Assembly: GCA_019118585.1 (NCBI GenBank)
Contig: DWYS01000064.1
Span: 1-38,119 of the forward strand
Length of the DNA stretch: 38,119 bases
From: Candidatus Enterocloster faecavium
GTDB lineage: Bacteria > Bacillota > Clostridia > Lachnospirales > Lachnospiraceae
Direction of reading: 5' to 3'
A program made the position numbers and the translations under genes. Position 1 is the stretch's first letter. Every line of letters begins with the position of its first letter. Positions 8,327-17,098 of this stretch are shown piece after piece. The notes under the pieces were generated by a model. That model was not told the DNA's origin. It ran no database searches and was given only the letters and a program-made list of their open reading frames with translations.

Positions 8327-9883
8327 TTATCGTGCATTTATTAATGTCTCATTATTCTTTTTCTGGGCTTTCTCCAACTTCACCACACTCTCACAATGCC
8401 CACTCCCCCCAAACATATCACAACACCCAACTCTCCTCACCTCATACCCTCTCTCCCCCAAATACTTCACGTCCCGGGCCAAAGTCGCCGAATCGCAGCT
8501 CACATACACCACCCGTTTCGGCCCCATCTTCACAATGGTATCCAGGCACACGGAGTCGCAGCCCTTTCTGGGCGGGTCCACCACAATCACATCGGCGTAG
8601 ATCCTGTTGGCCTCATATTCCCTGGGCAGCACTTCCTCCGCCTTCCCCACGAAAAACTGCGCGTTCTCAATCCCGTTAATCCGCGCGTTCTCCCTGGCGT
8701 CCTCGATGGCCTCCGGCACAATCTCCACCCCGAAAACCCGTTTCGCCTTCTGGGCCAGGAACAGGGAAATGGTCCCGATTCCGCAGTACAAATCCCAAAC
8801 CGTCTCCTCCCCGGTAAGGTCCGCGTATTCCAGAGCCTTCCCGTACAGCTTCACCGTCTGGGCCGGATTCACCTGGTAGAAGGAAAGGGGCGAAATCCGG
8901 TACTTCACATTCCCGATGAAGTCCGTAATATACCCAGGCCCATAGAGATTGATCATCTCTTTCCCCAAAATCACATTGGTCCGCTCTCTGTTCACATTCA
9001 GGGAAATGCTGGTCATGCCCGGAATCTTCAAAAGCTCCTCCACCAGCTCCCCGCTGTGGGGCAGGCCGGAGCCGTTCACGACCAGGCACACCATCAGCTC
9101 CCCCGTAGTGAATCCCTTCCGGATCAGGCAATGGCGCACCAGGCCCGTTCCCGTCTTTTCCTCATAGGGCGCAATGTTCCGCCGCTCCATGAACCCCTTG
9201 ACGATTTCCAGAATCAGGCGGTTCTCCTCCACCCCCAGCAGACAGTCCTCGCACTCCACAATATCGTGGGTCCGCCCCGCGTAAAATCCGGTGATGATCC
9301 TTCCGTCCTTGCTCCGTCCAAATGGAAACTGAGCCTTATTCCGATAACGCCAGGGATTCTCCATCCCCATAATGGGCTCCATCCGGACCACCGGCCCGGA
9401 AAATCCCGAAGTATTCTTCCCGGAATCTTCCAAACCATGCGCTTCCGGCGTTCCTGCGTCCCAGGCGCCCCCGACATTTCCGCCCATTTCCGCTTCCGAA
9501 GCCCCCAGGCCCGCGACATTCCCGCAATCTTCATCCTCCCCCGGCAGCACCAGATTCTCCAGCCCCCCAATCCGCTTCAGATGGTTATAAACCTTCCGCT
9601 CCTTAAATCGGAGCTGCTCTTTATAATCCATCATCTGCAGCTGGCAGCCTCCGCACTGTCTGGCCACCGGGCATTTGGGCTCTACCCGGTAAGGAGAGGG
9701 ATTCAGCACCTTCACCAGGCGGGCGTAACCGTAGGATTTCTTCATTTTCATGGCCAGAGCTTCCACCACATCGCCGATCACCGTGTCCTTAATAAACCAG
9801 ATGAAGCCGTCTGTCTTTCCGACACCGGCCCCATCCTCACTCATATCTTCTATAGTTGTAATAAAATGTTCATTCTTTTTCAT
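8327..9883 (-). CDS. rlmD: 23S rRNA (uracil-5-)-methyltransferase, RlmD/RumA family
   Basis: A SAM-dependent enzyme that makes 5-methyluridine in 23S rRNA. Residues 1-60 form a TRAM RNA-binding domain. Cys71, Cys77, Cys80 and Cys214 fit the four ligands of the family's [4Fe-4S] cluster. The SAM site appears as DLYCGIGTISLFLA, the VVDPPRKGC motif follows, and the catalytic nucleophile is the Cys of YVSCDSATLARD. At 518 residues it is longer than the usual roughly 450. The excess is a Gly/Glu-rich insert at about 115-164. It starts 4 bp after the yhaM stop codon, so the two form an operon. The exact uridine cannot be told from sequence, since several paralogues exist in Firmicutes. Confidence 0.9.
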   Translation of the reverse strand: MKKNEHFITTIEDMSEDGAGVGKTDGFIWFIKDTVIGDVVEALAMKMKKSYGYARLVKVLNPSPYRVEPKCPVARQCGGCQLQMMDYKEQLRFKERKVYNHLKRIGGLENLVLPGEDEDCGNVAGLGASEAEMGGNVGGAWDAGTPEAHGLEDSGKNTSGFSGPVVRMEPIMGMENPWRYRNKAQFPFGRSKDGRIITGFYAGRTHDIVECEDCLLGVEENRLILEIVKGFMERRNIAPYEEKTGTGLVRHCLIRKGFTTGELMVCLVVNGSGLPHSGELVEELLKIPGMTSISLNVNRERTNVILGKEMINLYGPGYITDFIGNVKYRISPLSFYQVNPAQTVKLYGKALEYADLTGEETVWDLYCGIGTISLFLAQKAKRVFGVEIVPEAIEDARENARINGIENAQFFVGKAEEVLPREYEANRIYADVIVVDPPRKGCDSVCLDTIVKMGPKRVVYVSCDSATLARDVKYLGERGYEVRRVGCCDMFGGSGHCESVVKLEKAQKKNNETLINAR

Positions 9884-9887
9884 CCGC

Positions 9888-10835
9888 TTATAACTCCGTG
9901 GTTTTCCGAATATTCGTATCCAGCAGCCGATTGAATCCCAGCCATCCCGTATTCTCCCCGCCGGCCTTCAATGCCTCAATCATGGTTTCCATCTTGGCGT
10001 CCGTATTGTCCGCGAAATTTAAGGCCAATGCCTCCAGCAGGGCCGGTTTCTTCGGCGAGCCGTACTCCAGCTCCCCGTGGTGGGCCAGGATGCAGTGCTT
10101 TAACTCCAGGGCCGTCTTCTCAGGGAACCCCGGAATCGCGCGAATCATCCGCCCCACCATGTCGGTGCCGATGATAATGTGGCCCAAAAGCTGCCCTTCG
10201 TCGGTGTAATCATTTTCCGGGAAAGTGGAGAGCTCCCTGGTTTTTCCGATATCGTGGAAAATAGCTGCCGTAATCAGCAAATCCCGGTTGATCTGGGGAT
10301 AACAGGAAGCGTAATAGTCGCACATCTTGGTAACGCTCAGCGTGTGCTCCAGCAGACCTCCCACAAATCCGTGATGCACGCTCTTGGCTGCGGAGTGAAA
10401 CTTAAATGCCTTGGCAAAAGCAGGGCTGTCCACAAAAAACTTGCACAGAAGCTGGTGCAGATAGGTGTTCTTCACACTGTCGATCAGCCCCATAAGCTCC
10501 CCGAACATCACCTCGATGTCCTTGCCTGAAACCGGCAGATAGTCCGATTCCACAAACTCTCCCTCGGCTGCCCGGCGGATACGGCGTACATTCATCTGAT
10601 GGGAATTCTGAAACAGGGTAATGTCCGCCTCCACATGGACATAATCCATAGTCTCAAACTCTCCGATTCCCGGAGAGTGGAGGTCCCAGATTTTTGCATC
10701 GATGGTGCCGGTCTTGTCCTGGAGGACCAGATTGCCGTACTCCTTTCCGTTCTTTGTGAGGGCAATCTGCTTGTTCTTGCACAGGTAAACACAGGCTACA
10801 TGCATGCCCTCTCTCAGGGTTTCAATATATTTCAT
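9888..10835 (-). CDS. yhaM: 3'-5' exoribonuclease YhaM family
   Basis: 315 residues, matching Bacillus subtilis YhaM (about 314). An N-terminal OB-fold nucleic-acid-binding region (about 10-90) is followed by an HD phosphohydrolase domain, with HHG at 154-156, the His of LLEHTLSV at 164, and His194-Asp195 in IFHDIGKT. YhaM trims RNA from the 3' end and takes part in RNA turnover and repair. The gene overlaps nothing and is followed 4 bp later by rlmD. An AAAGGA ribosome binding site lies about 10 bp upstream of the ATG. Confidence 0.92.
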   Translation of the reverse strand: MKYIETLREGMHVACVYLCKNKQIALTKNGKEYGNLVLQDKTGTIDAKIWDLHSPGIGEFETMDYVHVEADITLFQNSHQMNVRRIRRAAEGEFVESDYLPVSGKDIEVMFGELMGLIDSVKNTYLHQLLCKFFVDSPAFAKAFKFHSAAKSVHHGFVGGLLEHTLSVTKMCDYYASCYPQINRDLLITAAIFHDIGKTRELSTFPENDYTDEGQLLGHIIIGTDMVGRMIRAIPGFPEKTALELKHCILAHHGELEYGSPKKPALLEALALNFADNTDAKMETMIEALKAGGENTGWLGFNRLLDTNIRKTTEL

Positions 10836-10913
10836 TTCCGTTAATTCCTTTCCATTTTCATTTCAACACTTCCGGCTCAGGATGCCGGCCCCGCAAAAGC
10901 ACAGCCGCTCTCC

Positions 10914-12209
10914 CTATCTCCCCCGGATTTCCACCGTAAACTGAAGCTGCCGGTACACATCCGCTCCATTTCGCTGAACCGTAACCTGCACCCGGTCCCC
11001 GGAACTTAAAAGGTCAATCTGATTTTGAAATTCCTTCATATTCGTTACGGTAGCCTCTCCGATGGCGGTAATGATGTCGCCGTTCTGAATCCCCGCGCTG
11101 TAGGCAGGACCGTCCGCCACGCTCTCCACCACGTAGATTCCGGCAGGCATTCCGGCCTCCGTCTGTTCACGGCTGACCTCCTGGCCCCGGATTCCAAAAT
11201 AAGGCGGCGCCACGCCGTTGCTCAGATCCTCCAGCACGGCTTTATAGTCGGAAATCCCTATGACGGCAGCCATGCCGCTCTCCTGGGCGCTGGCATACGC
11301 CTCCGTTACCCATCCGATCAACTGGCCGTTCAGGTTAATGAGGAAGGTTCCCTCACTGGCCGCTCCATTGACGCTGGTATAAAATACCCGTCCAATGCCG
11401 TCTACCATCTGAACATTCCTCACCACATAGGAGATTACCCCGTAATCGGTAGAATGGATCACCCCGGCCGGACTTCCAACGGCCATGACCAGGTCTCCCT
11501 GCTTTACGGAGTAGGAATTGCCCAGTTCAATTACTGTCAGCTTGTCCCGCTGGTCCTGACCGAGACCTGACAGGTCAATGCTCACCACCGCCATATCAGC
11601 CACGGTATCCCGCTGCTTCACCGCGCCTTCCAGCACGGTTCCGTCCGCCAGCGCCACCTCAATGGAATCTGCCGCCTCAATGGCCGCCTCGGTGGTGAGG
11701 ATCAGTCCCTCATTTCCCATTTTTGCAATGAGAATACCTGCATGCTGGCCCGTTGTTTCAATGGGATTGTCAAACCAGTCTACCTGACGCTGAATGGAAT
11801 GAACCGATACGATTCCCTGGTCCGCCTCTGCAGCCACAGCCCGCAGTCCCGCAAAAATCCGGTCCACATCTTCCGCCTCATAAGTGTATTTTGCAATCTC
11901 CGACTGCACTACATCCCCCAGCGGTTCCGACTCGGTATCCGAATCCGCAGCCGTAGTGGCAGCGGAAACACCTGTTGTCTCCGGCTCATCCTTCGGAATG
12001 GTTACCCTCTGGCTCTCCTCCGTTTCCCGCAGGCCCAGCTGGCGCTCCGCAATGGGCTTTGAAACCGCAAAGCACACCCCGGCCACCACGCCGAACAGCA
12101 TCCCGCAGAAGGCCGTTAACAAAATCCGCCTGGCAATCTGCCGCCTGGACATAGGCTGACGGACAATTTTTTCTTTGATAAAATGACGGTCTCCGTTCTT
12201 CTCAGGCAT
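10914..12209 (-). CDS. HtrA/DegP-like PDZ membrane protein, probable pseudoprotease
   Basis: The start is placed at 12209 because AGGAGG lies 7 bp upstream, giving 431 residues. A longer frame extends to 12338 without a good RBS. A short basic cytoplasmic tail precedes one TM helix (about 29-50), a Thr/Glu-rich linker, a trypsin-like S1C domain (about 125-325) and a PDZ domain (about 336-425). The S1C fold is clear, but of the catalytic triad only Asp205 (ADMAV) is kept. The His of the usual TNAHV is Ala175 (TTEAA), and the Ser of GNSGG aligns with Glu286 (ASEGT). It is probably a non-proteolytic envelope protein that binds peptides or acts as a scaffold. Confidence 0.85.
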   Translation of the reverse strand: MPEKNGDRHFIKEKIVRQPMSRRQIARRILLTAFCGMLFGVVAGVCFAVSKPIAERQLGLRETEESQRVTIPKDEPETTGVSAATTAADSDTESEPLGDVVQSEIAKYTYEAEDVDRIFAGLRAVAAEADQGIVSVHSIQRQVDWFDNPIETTGQHAGILIAKMGNEGLILTTEAAIEAADSIEVALADGTVLEGAVKQRDTVADMAVVSIDLSGLGQDQRDKLTVIELGNSYSVKQGDLVMAVGSPAGVIHSTDYGVISYVVRNVQMVDGIGRVFYTSVNGAASEGTFLINLNGQLIGWVTEAYASAQESGMAAVIGISDYKAVLEDLSNGVAPPYFGIRGQEVSREQTEAGMPAGIYVVESVADGPAYSAGIQNGDIITAIGEATVTNMKEFQNQIDLLSSGDRVQVTVQRNGADVYRQLQFTVEIRGR

Positions 12210-12309
12210 AACAAACCTCCTGGAAAAAAAACTACTGGCTCTGATGTTTGTTGAGGACGGCTTATACCCCAAGAGCACCTGGTCTTCCTGCCCGCCGTCC
12301 TTGCCTTTT

Positions 12310-12338
12310 ATTATAAATTCCCTTCCCCGTTTATGCAA
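12310..12338 (-). promoter_or_regulatory. Candidate promoter of the HtrA-like gene, with about 95-nt structured leader
   Basis: On the minus strand a perfect TATAAT (12310-12315) lies 17 bp from a weak TTGCAT (-35). The leader to the ATG at 12209 contains GGACGGC (12294-12300) pairing with GCCGTCC (12255-12261). Whether that leader regulates anything is unknown. Confidence 0.5.
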
Positions 12339-12400
12339 CCCGATAAAGTTTAAAAGATACGTAAAATACCGCCCGAAACCATGGTAATTATCTAATTTTT

Positions 12401-12409
12401 TGGTATAAT
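12401..12409 (+). promoter_or_regulatory. Extended -10 promoter of mutS2
   Basis: TGGTATAAT is a perfect TATAAT preceded by the TGn extension, about 45 bp upstream of the mutS2 ATG. No clear -35 is seen, which is usual for extended -10 promoters. It is divergent from the HtrA-like gene. Confidence 0.65.
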
Positions 12410-12453
12410 GTAACTGTTCAAACCAGACGAATTTATTTGCACAGGAGAATTAC

Positions 12454-14877
12454 ATGAACGAAAAATCCCTGAAAATCCTGGAATTTCATAAAATCATCAG
12501 CCAGCTGACGGAGTACGCTGCCTCCCAGCCGGGTAAGGCCATGTGCCAGAGCCTCGTGCCTTCCTCCGACTATGAGGAGATCCTCACCTGGCAGACCCAG
12601 ACTACCGATGCGGTTTCCAGAGTCCGCATGAAGGGAACCATTTCTTTTTCCGGCGTGAAAGAGATCGGAGATTCCCTGAAACGTCTGGAGATTGGAAGCT
12701 CCTTAAACATCACGGAGCTTCTCTCCATCAGCTCCATTTTAACCGTAGCCGCCAGGGCCAGGTCCTACGGACGCCATGAGCCTCAGGAAGGGGAGGATGC
12801 TTCCGAAGGATTTGACTCCCTGGAACCTATGTTTAAGGCCCTGGAGCCACTGACCCCCTTAAACAATGAGATCAAGCGCTGCATCCTCAGCGAGGACGAG
12901 GTGGCGGATGAGGCCAGCCCGGGTCTGGCCCATGTGCGCCGCTCCATGAAGATCACGGCGGACCGGATTCACACCCAGTTAAATTCCATGCTGAATTCCA
13001 ACCGCTCCTACCTTCAGGATGCGGTGATTACCATGCGCAACGGCCGCTACTGCCTGCCGGTAAAGTCCGAGTACAAAAACCAGGTTCCCGGCATGGTCCA
13101 CGACCAGTCCTCCACCGGCTCCACCCTGTTCATCGAGCCCATGGCCATTGTCCGCCTGAATAATGAGATGCGGGAGCTGGAAATCAAGGAGCAGAAGGAG
13201 ATCGAGGCGGTGCTGGCGAGTTTAAGTACCCAGGCCGCTTCCTATACCGAGGAACTGAAGCTGGATGTGGAACTGCTTTCCCAGCTGGACTTCATTTTCG
13301 CCAAGGCCGCCCTGGCCCGCCACTACAAATGCAGCGCTCCCGTTTTCAACAACCGGGGCTATATCCACATCAAGGACGGACGCCATCCTTTGCTGGACCC
13401 GGCCAAGGTGGTTCCCATCAACCTGTGGCTGGGAAAGGACTTCGATCTGCTGATTGTCACCGGCCCCAACACCGGAGGCAAGACCGTTTCCTTAAAAACC
13501 GTGGGACTCTTCACCCTCATGGGCCAGGCCGGCCTTCATATCCCCGCGTGGGAGGGTTCCGAACTGGCGGTTTTTGACGAGGTTTTCGCCGACATCGGAG
13601 ATGAGCAGAGCATCGAGCAGAGCCTCAGTACCTTCTCCGGCCACATGACCAACATTGTCCAGATTTTAAATCAGGCCGATGCCAGGTCCCTCTGCCTCTT
13701 CGATGAGCTGGGGGCCGGCACGGACCCCACCGAGGGAGCCGCTCTGGCCATCGCCATTTTAAGCTTCCTGCACAACATGAAGTGCCGGACCATGGCCACC
13801 ACCCACTACAGCGAGCTGAAGGTCTTTGCCCTAAGCACCCCCGGAGTGGAAAATGCCAGCTGCGAGTTCAACGTGGAGACCTTAAAGCCCACCTACCGCC
13901 TGCTCATCGGCGTCCCCGGAAAGAGCAACGCCTTCGCCATTTCAAAGAAGCTGGGGCTGCCGGACTACATCATCGAGGAGGCCAAGACCCACCTGGAGGC
14001 CAAGGACGAGTCCTTTGAGGACCTGCTGACCAGCCTGGAGGAGAGCCGCCTGACCATTGAGAAGGAGCAGGAGGAGTTAAAATCCTACAAGGAGGAGATT
14101 TCCCAGCTGAAATCCCGCCTTTCCCAGAAGGAGGAACGGCTGGAGGAGCGCAGGGACAAGATTCTGAAGAAAGCCAACGAGGAGGCCCAGCGGATCCTCA
14201 GAGAAGCCAAGGAAACCGCCGACACCACCATCCGGCAGATCAACAAGCTCTCCTCCGATTCCGGCTTAAACAAGGAGCTGGAGGCCCAGAGGACCAAGCT
14301 GCGGGACAAATTAAAGCAGACCGATGAAAAGCTGGCCATCAAGACCAAGGGACCCAGCAAGCCCATTTCTCCCAAGAAGCTGAAAATCGGCGATGGGGTC
14401 AAGGTTCTGTCCATGAACTTAAAAGGCACGGTCAGCACTCTCCCCAACGCCAAAGGGGACCTCTATGTACAGATGGGCATCCTGCGCTCCCTGGTAAACA
14501 TCCGGGATTTGGAGCTTCTGGATGAACAGGATGTAAGCGGCCCCTCCATTCCGGAAAAGAACAGCCGTTACCGGGTGGCCAAGGGCAGCCACAGCGCTTC
14601 CGGCAGCGGCATCAAAGTTTCCAAGTCCTCCTCCATCTCCCCGGAGGTCAACCTCATCGGCATGACCGTGGACGAGGCCATGCCCGTTCTGGAAAAATAT
14701 CTGGACGATGCCTATCTGGCCCACCTGGAGACCGTCCGTGTGGTTCACGGACGGGGCACGGGAGCTTTGAAAAACGCCGTCCATCAACGGCTGAAGAAGT
14801 TAAAGTACGTGAAAGATTTCCGCCTGGGAGTCTTCGGAGAGGGAGATTCCGGCGTAACCATCGTAACGTTTAAATAG
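12454..14877 (+). CDS. mutS2: MutS2 ATPase with C-terminal Smr domain
   Basis: An 807-residue MutS-family protein without the mismatch-recognition domain. Walker A GPNTGGKT is at 337-344, followed by the DELGAGTDPTEG Walker B/signature region. A long charged coiled coil (about 520-620) precedes a KOW-like segment, and a C-terminal Smr nuclease domain carries VHGRGTGAL. The family suppresses homologous recombination. In Bacillus subtilis it also splits collided ribosomes (RqcU). The RBS AGGAG lies 7 bp before the ATG. A two-component pair follows in the same direction 43 bp later. Confidence 0.97.
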   Translation: MNEKSLKILEFHKIISQLTEYAASQPGKAMCQSLVPSSDYEEILTWQTQTTDAVSRVRMKGTISFSGVKEIGDSLKRLEIGSSLNITELLSISSILTVAARARSYGRHEPQEGEDASEGFDSLEPMFKALEPLTPLNNEIKRCILSEDEVADEASPGLAHVRRSMKITADRIHTQLNSMLNSNRSYLQDAVITMRNGRYCLPVKSEYKNQVPGMVHDQSSTGSTLFIEPMAIVRLNNEMRELEIKEQKEIEAVLASLSTQAASYTEELKLDVELLSQLDFIFAKAALARHYKCSAPVFNNRGYIHIKDGRHPLLDPAKVVPINLWLGKDFDLLIVTGPNTGGKTVSLKTVGLFTLMGQAGLHIPAWEGSELAVFDEVFADIGDEQSIEQSLSTFSGHMTNIVQILNQADARSLCLFDELGAGTDPTEGAALAIAILSFLHNMKCRTMATTHYSELKVFALSTPGVENASCEFNVETLKPTYRLLIGVPGKSNAFAISKKLGLPDYIIEEAKTHLEAKDESFEDLLTSLEESRLTIEKEQEELKSYKEEISQLKSRLSQKEERLEERRDKILKKANEEAQRILREAKETADTTIRQINKLSSDSGLNKELEAQRTKLRDKLKQTDEKLAIKTKGPSKPISPKKLKIGDGVKVLSMNLKGTVSTLPNAKGDLYVQMGILRSLVNIRDLELLDEQDVSGPSIPEKNSRYRVAKGSHSASGSGIKVSKSSSISPEVNLIGMTVDEAMPVLEKYLDDAYLAHLETVRVVHGRGTGALKNAVHQRLKKLKYVKDFRLGVFGEGDSGVTIVTFK

Positions 14878-14895
14878 GACCGGCAGAGCCGGTCC
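14877..14895 (+). other. Perfect 8-bp hairpin between mutS2 and the response regulator
   Basis: GGACCGGC, loop AGA, GCCGGTCC, starting at the last base of the mutS2 stop codon. It is followed by an A run, not a T run, and then by the next gene's RBS. It is therefore not a standard terminator on the plus strand. It may stabilise the upstream mRNA end or mark a processing point. Confidence 0.6.
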
Positions 14896-14920
14896 GTCAA
14901 AAAAAGGAGATGCATCAAGT

Positions 14921-15631
14921 ATGGCAGAAAAACAGAGAATCCTGATCGTAGACGACGACGCAAATATCGCAGAACTGATCTCCCTCTACCTGATGAAAGA
15001 GTGCTATGAGACGAAAATCGTGGGGGACGGCGAGGAGGCCTTAAAAGTCTTCCCCGAATTTAAGCCCCATTTAATCCTTCTGGACCTGATGCTGCCCGGC
15101 ATGGACGGCTATCAGGTCTGCAGAACTTTAAGAGCCTCCTCCCAGGTTCCGGTCATCATGCTCTCCGCCAAAGGCGAGATTTTTGACAAGGTGCTGGGAC
15201 TGGAACTGGGGGCAGACGACTATATGATCAAGCCCTTTGACTCCAAGGAGCTGGTGGCAAGAGTGAAGGCGGTCCTGCGCCGCTATCAGGTCTGCGCCGC
15301 CCAGACCCCGGCAGTGCCCAAACAGCAGGGCGAATACGTGGAGTACCCGGACCTGATCGTAAACCTGACCAACTACTCCGTCATCTACAAGGGACATTCT
15401 GTGGAGATGCCCCCCAAGGAACTGGAGCTTTTATACTTTTTAGCCGCCTCCCCCAACCAGGTCTTTACCAGAGAGCAGCTTTTGGACCACATCTGGGGTT
15501 ACGAGTACATCGGAGATACCAGAACCGTAGACGTACATATCAAGCGCCTGCGGGAAAAAATCAAGGACAATGACAGCTGGGCAATCACCACTGTGTGGGG
15601 AATCGGCTACAAATTCGAGGTAAAGCGCTAA
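14921..15631 (+). CDS. OmpR/PhoB-family response regulator
   Basis: 236 residues. The receiver domain (about 5-118) has the acidic pocket DDD at 11-13, phospho-acceptor Asp55 (LLDLMLPG), the Ser of LSAKGE and Lys of IKPFD. A linker leads to a C-terminal winged-helix DNA-binding domain (about 140-234) with YIGDTRTVDVHIKRLREKI. It pairs with the kinase that starts 12 bp downstream. The regulated genes are not evident from the window. Confidence 0.95.
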   Translation: MAEKQRILIVDDDANIAELISLYLMKECYETKIVGDGEEALKVFPEFKPHLILLDLMLPGMDGYQVCRTLRASSQVPVIMLSAKGEIFDKVLGLELGADDYMIKPFDSKELVARVKAVLRRYQVCAAQTPAVPKQQGEYVEYPDLIVNLTNYSVIYKGHSVEMPPKELELLYFLAASPNQVFTREQLLDHIWGYEYIGDTRTVDVHIKRLREKIKDNDSWAITTVWGIGYKFEVKR

Positions 15632-15643
15632 GGAGGCACACCC

Positions 15644-17050
15644 ATGACCCGTTCCCTATATTCCAAATTTATTCTGGGCTACCTGGTCTTCGGACTGCTG
15701 GGCTTCATTTTCATCGCCACCATCTCCTCCAAGATGACCAGGGAATACCTGATCCAGACCAAAGCCCAGACCCTCTACGATGAGGCCAGCCTGATCGCCT
15801 CCTCCTACAGCACCATGTACAGCGGCAATTACCAGAATCTGGCGGACGCCTCCCCCCAACTGCGGGCCGTGTCCCAGTTTCTCCAGGCCAATCTCATGGT
15901 GGTGGACCGGTCGGGCCATATCATTGTGGACAGCTCCGGCGAATCCGGGGAGCGGACTTCCATCGCCAATTTCGACCCCACTGCCACCGGAAACCGTTCC
16001 TACACCATCGGCACCTACAACGGCCTCTTTTCCGAGGAGGTTCTCAGCGTGTCCGCCCCCATTACGGGAAATTACAATACCTACGGCTATGTGCTGATCC
16101 ATCTGCCAATGTCTCAGATTTCCGCTTCCCAGAACGGGGTCCTGAACATCCTCTACATCAGCTCCGCCTGCATTTTCGCCCTTTCACTGATCATCCTCCT
16201 GGTGTTTACCCAGACGGTATATCTGCCTTTGAGAAAGATTACCGAGGGAGCTACTCAGTACGCAGCCGGTCATCTGGATTACCGCATCCAGGTCAACACC
16301 CATGACGAGATGGGCTACCTGGCCAACACCCTGAATCTGATGTCCGATGAGCTGAATAAAATGGAGGAATACCAGAAAAATTTCATTGCCAACGTATCCC
16401 ACGACTTCCGCTCTCCCCTGACCTCCATCAAGGGATACCTGGAAGCCATTCTGGACGGCACCATACCGCCGGAATTTTACGAAAAATACCTCTCACGGGT
16501 GATCTCCGAGACGGAGCGGCTCCACAAGCTGACGGAAAGCATGCTGGCCCTGAACTCCTTAGACAGCAAGGGATATCTCTCCAGAAGCAATTTTGACATC
16601 AACCGGGTCATCAAGGACACGGCGGCCTCCTTTGAGGGAACCTGCGGAGCCAAAAATATTGTATTCGATTTGACATTCGGGGATAATATCCAGATGGTCT
16701 ATGCCGACCTGGGGAAAATCCAGCAGGTGATGTACAACCTCATCGACAACGCCATCAAGTTCAGCCACCAGAATTCCACCATCTACATCCAGGCGGTGGG
16801 ACGCCACGAGAAGATTTTCGTTTCCGTCAAGGATACGGGAATCGGAATCCCCAAAAACAGCTTAAACAAGATTTGGGAGCGTTTCTACAAGACTGACCTC
16901 TCCAGAGGCAAAGACAAAAGCGGAACGGGCCTGGGTCTCTCCATCGTGAAAGAGATCATCCAGGCCCATGGGGAAAATATAGATGTGATCAGCACCGAGG
17001 GCGTGGGAACGGAATTCATCTTCTCCCTCCCCCGGTCTACAAACCTATGA
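15644..17050 (+). CDS. Membrane sensor histidine kinase
   Basis: 468 residues. TM1 (about 8-28), an extracytoplasmic sensing region (about 30-165), TM2 (about 168-190), a HAMP linker (about 191-245), the HisKA dimerisation domain with phospho-acceptor His253 (SHDFRSPLTS), then the ATPase domain with N box NLIDNAIKFS, G1 DTGIGIP and G2 GTGLGLS. It forms an operon with the OmpR-type regulator. The sensed signal is unknown. The extracytoplasmic part looks like a PAS-like/dCache-like fold, which I cannot confirm by eye. Confidence 0.95.
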   Translation: MTRSLYSKFILGYLVFGLLGFIFIATISSKMTREYLIQTKAQTLYDEASLIASSYSTMYSGNYQNLADASPQLRAVSQFLQANLMVVDRSGHIIVDSSGESGERTSIANFDPTATGNRSYTIGTYNGLFSEEVLSVSAPITGNYNTYGYVLIHLPMSQISASQNGVLNILYISSACIFALSLIILLVFTQTVYLPLRKITEGATQYAAGHLDYRIQVNTHDEMGYLANTLNLMSDELNKMEEYQKNFIANVSHDFRSPLTSIKGYLEAILDGTIPPEFYEKYLSRVISETERLHKLTESMLALNSLDSKGYLSRSNFDINRVIKDTAASFEGTCGAKNIVFDLTFGDNIQMVYADLGKIQQVMYNLIDNAIKFSHQNSTIYIQAVGRHEKIFVSVKDTGIGIPKNSLNKIWERFYKTDLSRGKDKSGTGLGLSIVKEIIQAHGENIDVISTEGVGTEFIFSLPRSTNL

Positions 17051-17054
17051 TAAC

Positions 17055-17090
17055 AATCCAGGACGGACAAGAAGATAGCCGCCCTGGATT
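17055..17090. terminator. Hairpin between convergent kinase and glucokinase genes
   Basis: AATCCAGG (17055-17062) and CCTGGATT (17083-17090) are perfect inverted repeats, extended inward by CGG/CCG. They lie between two convergent stop codons, so a two-way terminator is likely although no strong T tract is present. Confidence 0.5.
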
Positions 17091-17098
17091 ACTGCGGC

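Noticed and set aside
8396-9934. A 512-codon plus-strand open frame
   Set aside because: It lies antisense to rlmD, whose protein motifs are clear. The composition (Pro/His/Gln rich, no domains) is typical of a frame mirrored from a GC-rich gene.
12210-12338. N-terminal extension of the HtrA-like gene to 12338
   Set aside because: The ATG at 12209 has AGGAGG at the right distance. The extension covers the promoter and leader hairpin and has no RBS.
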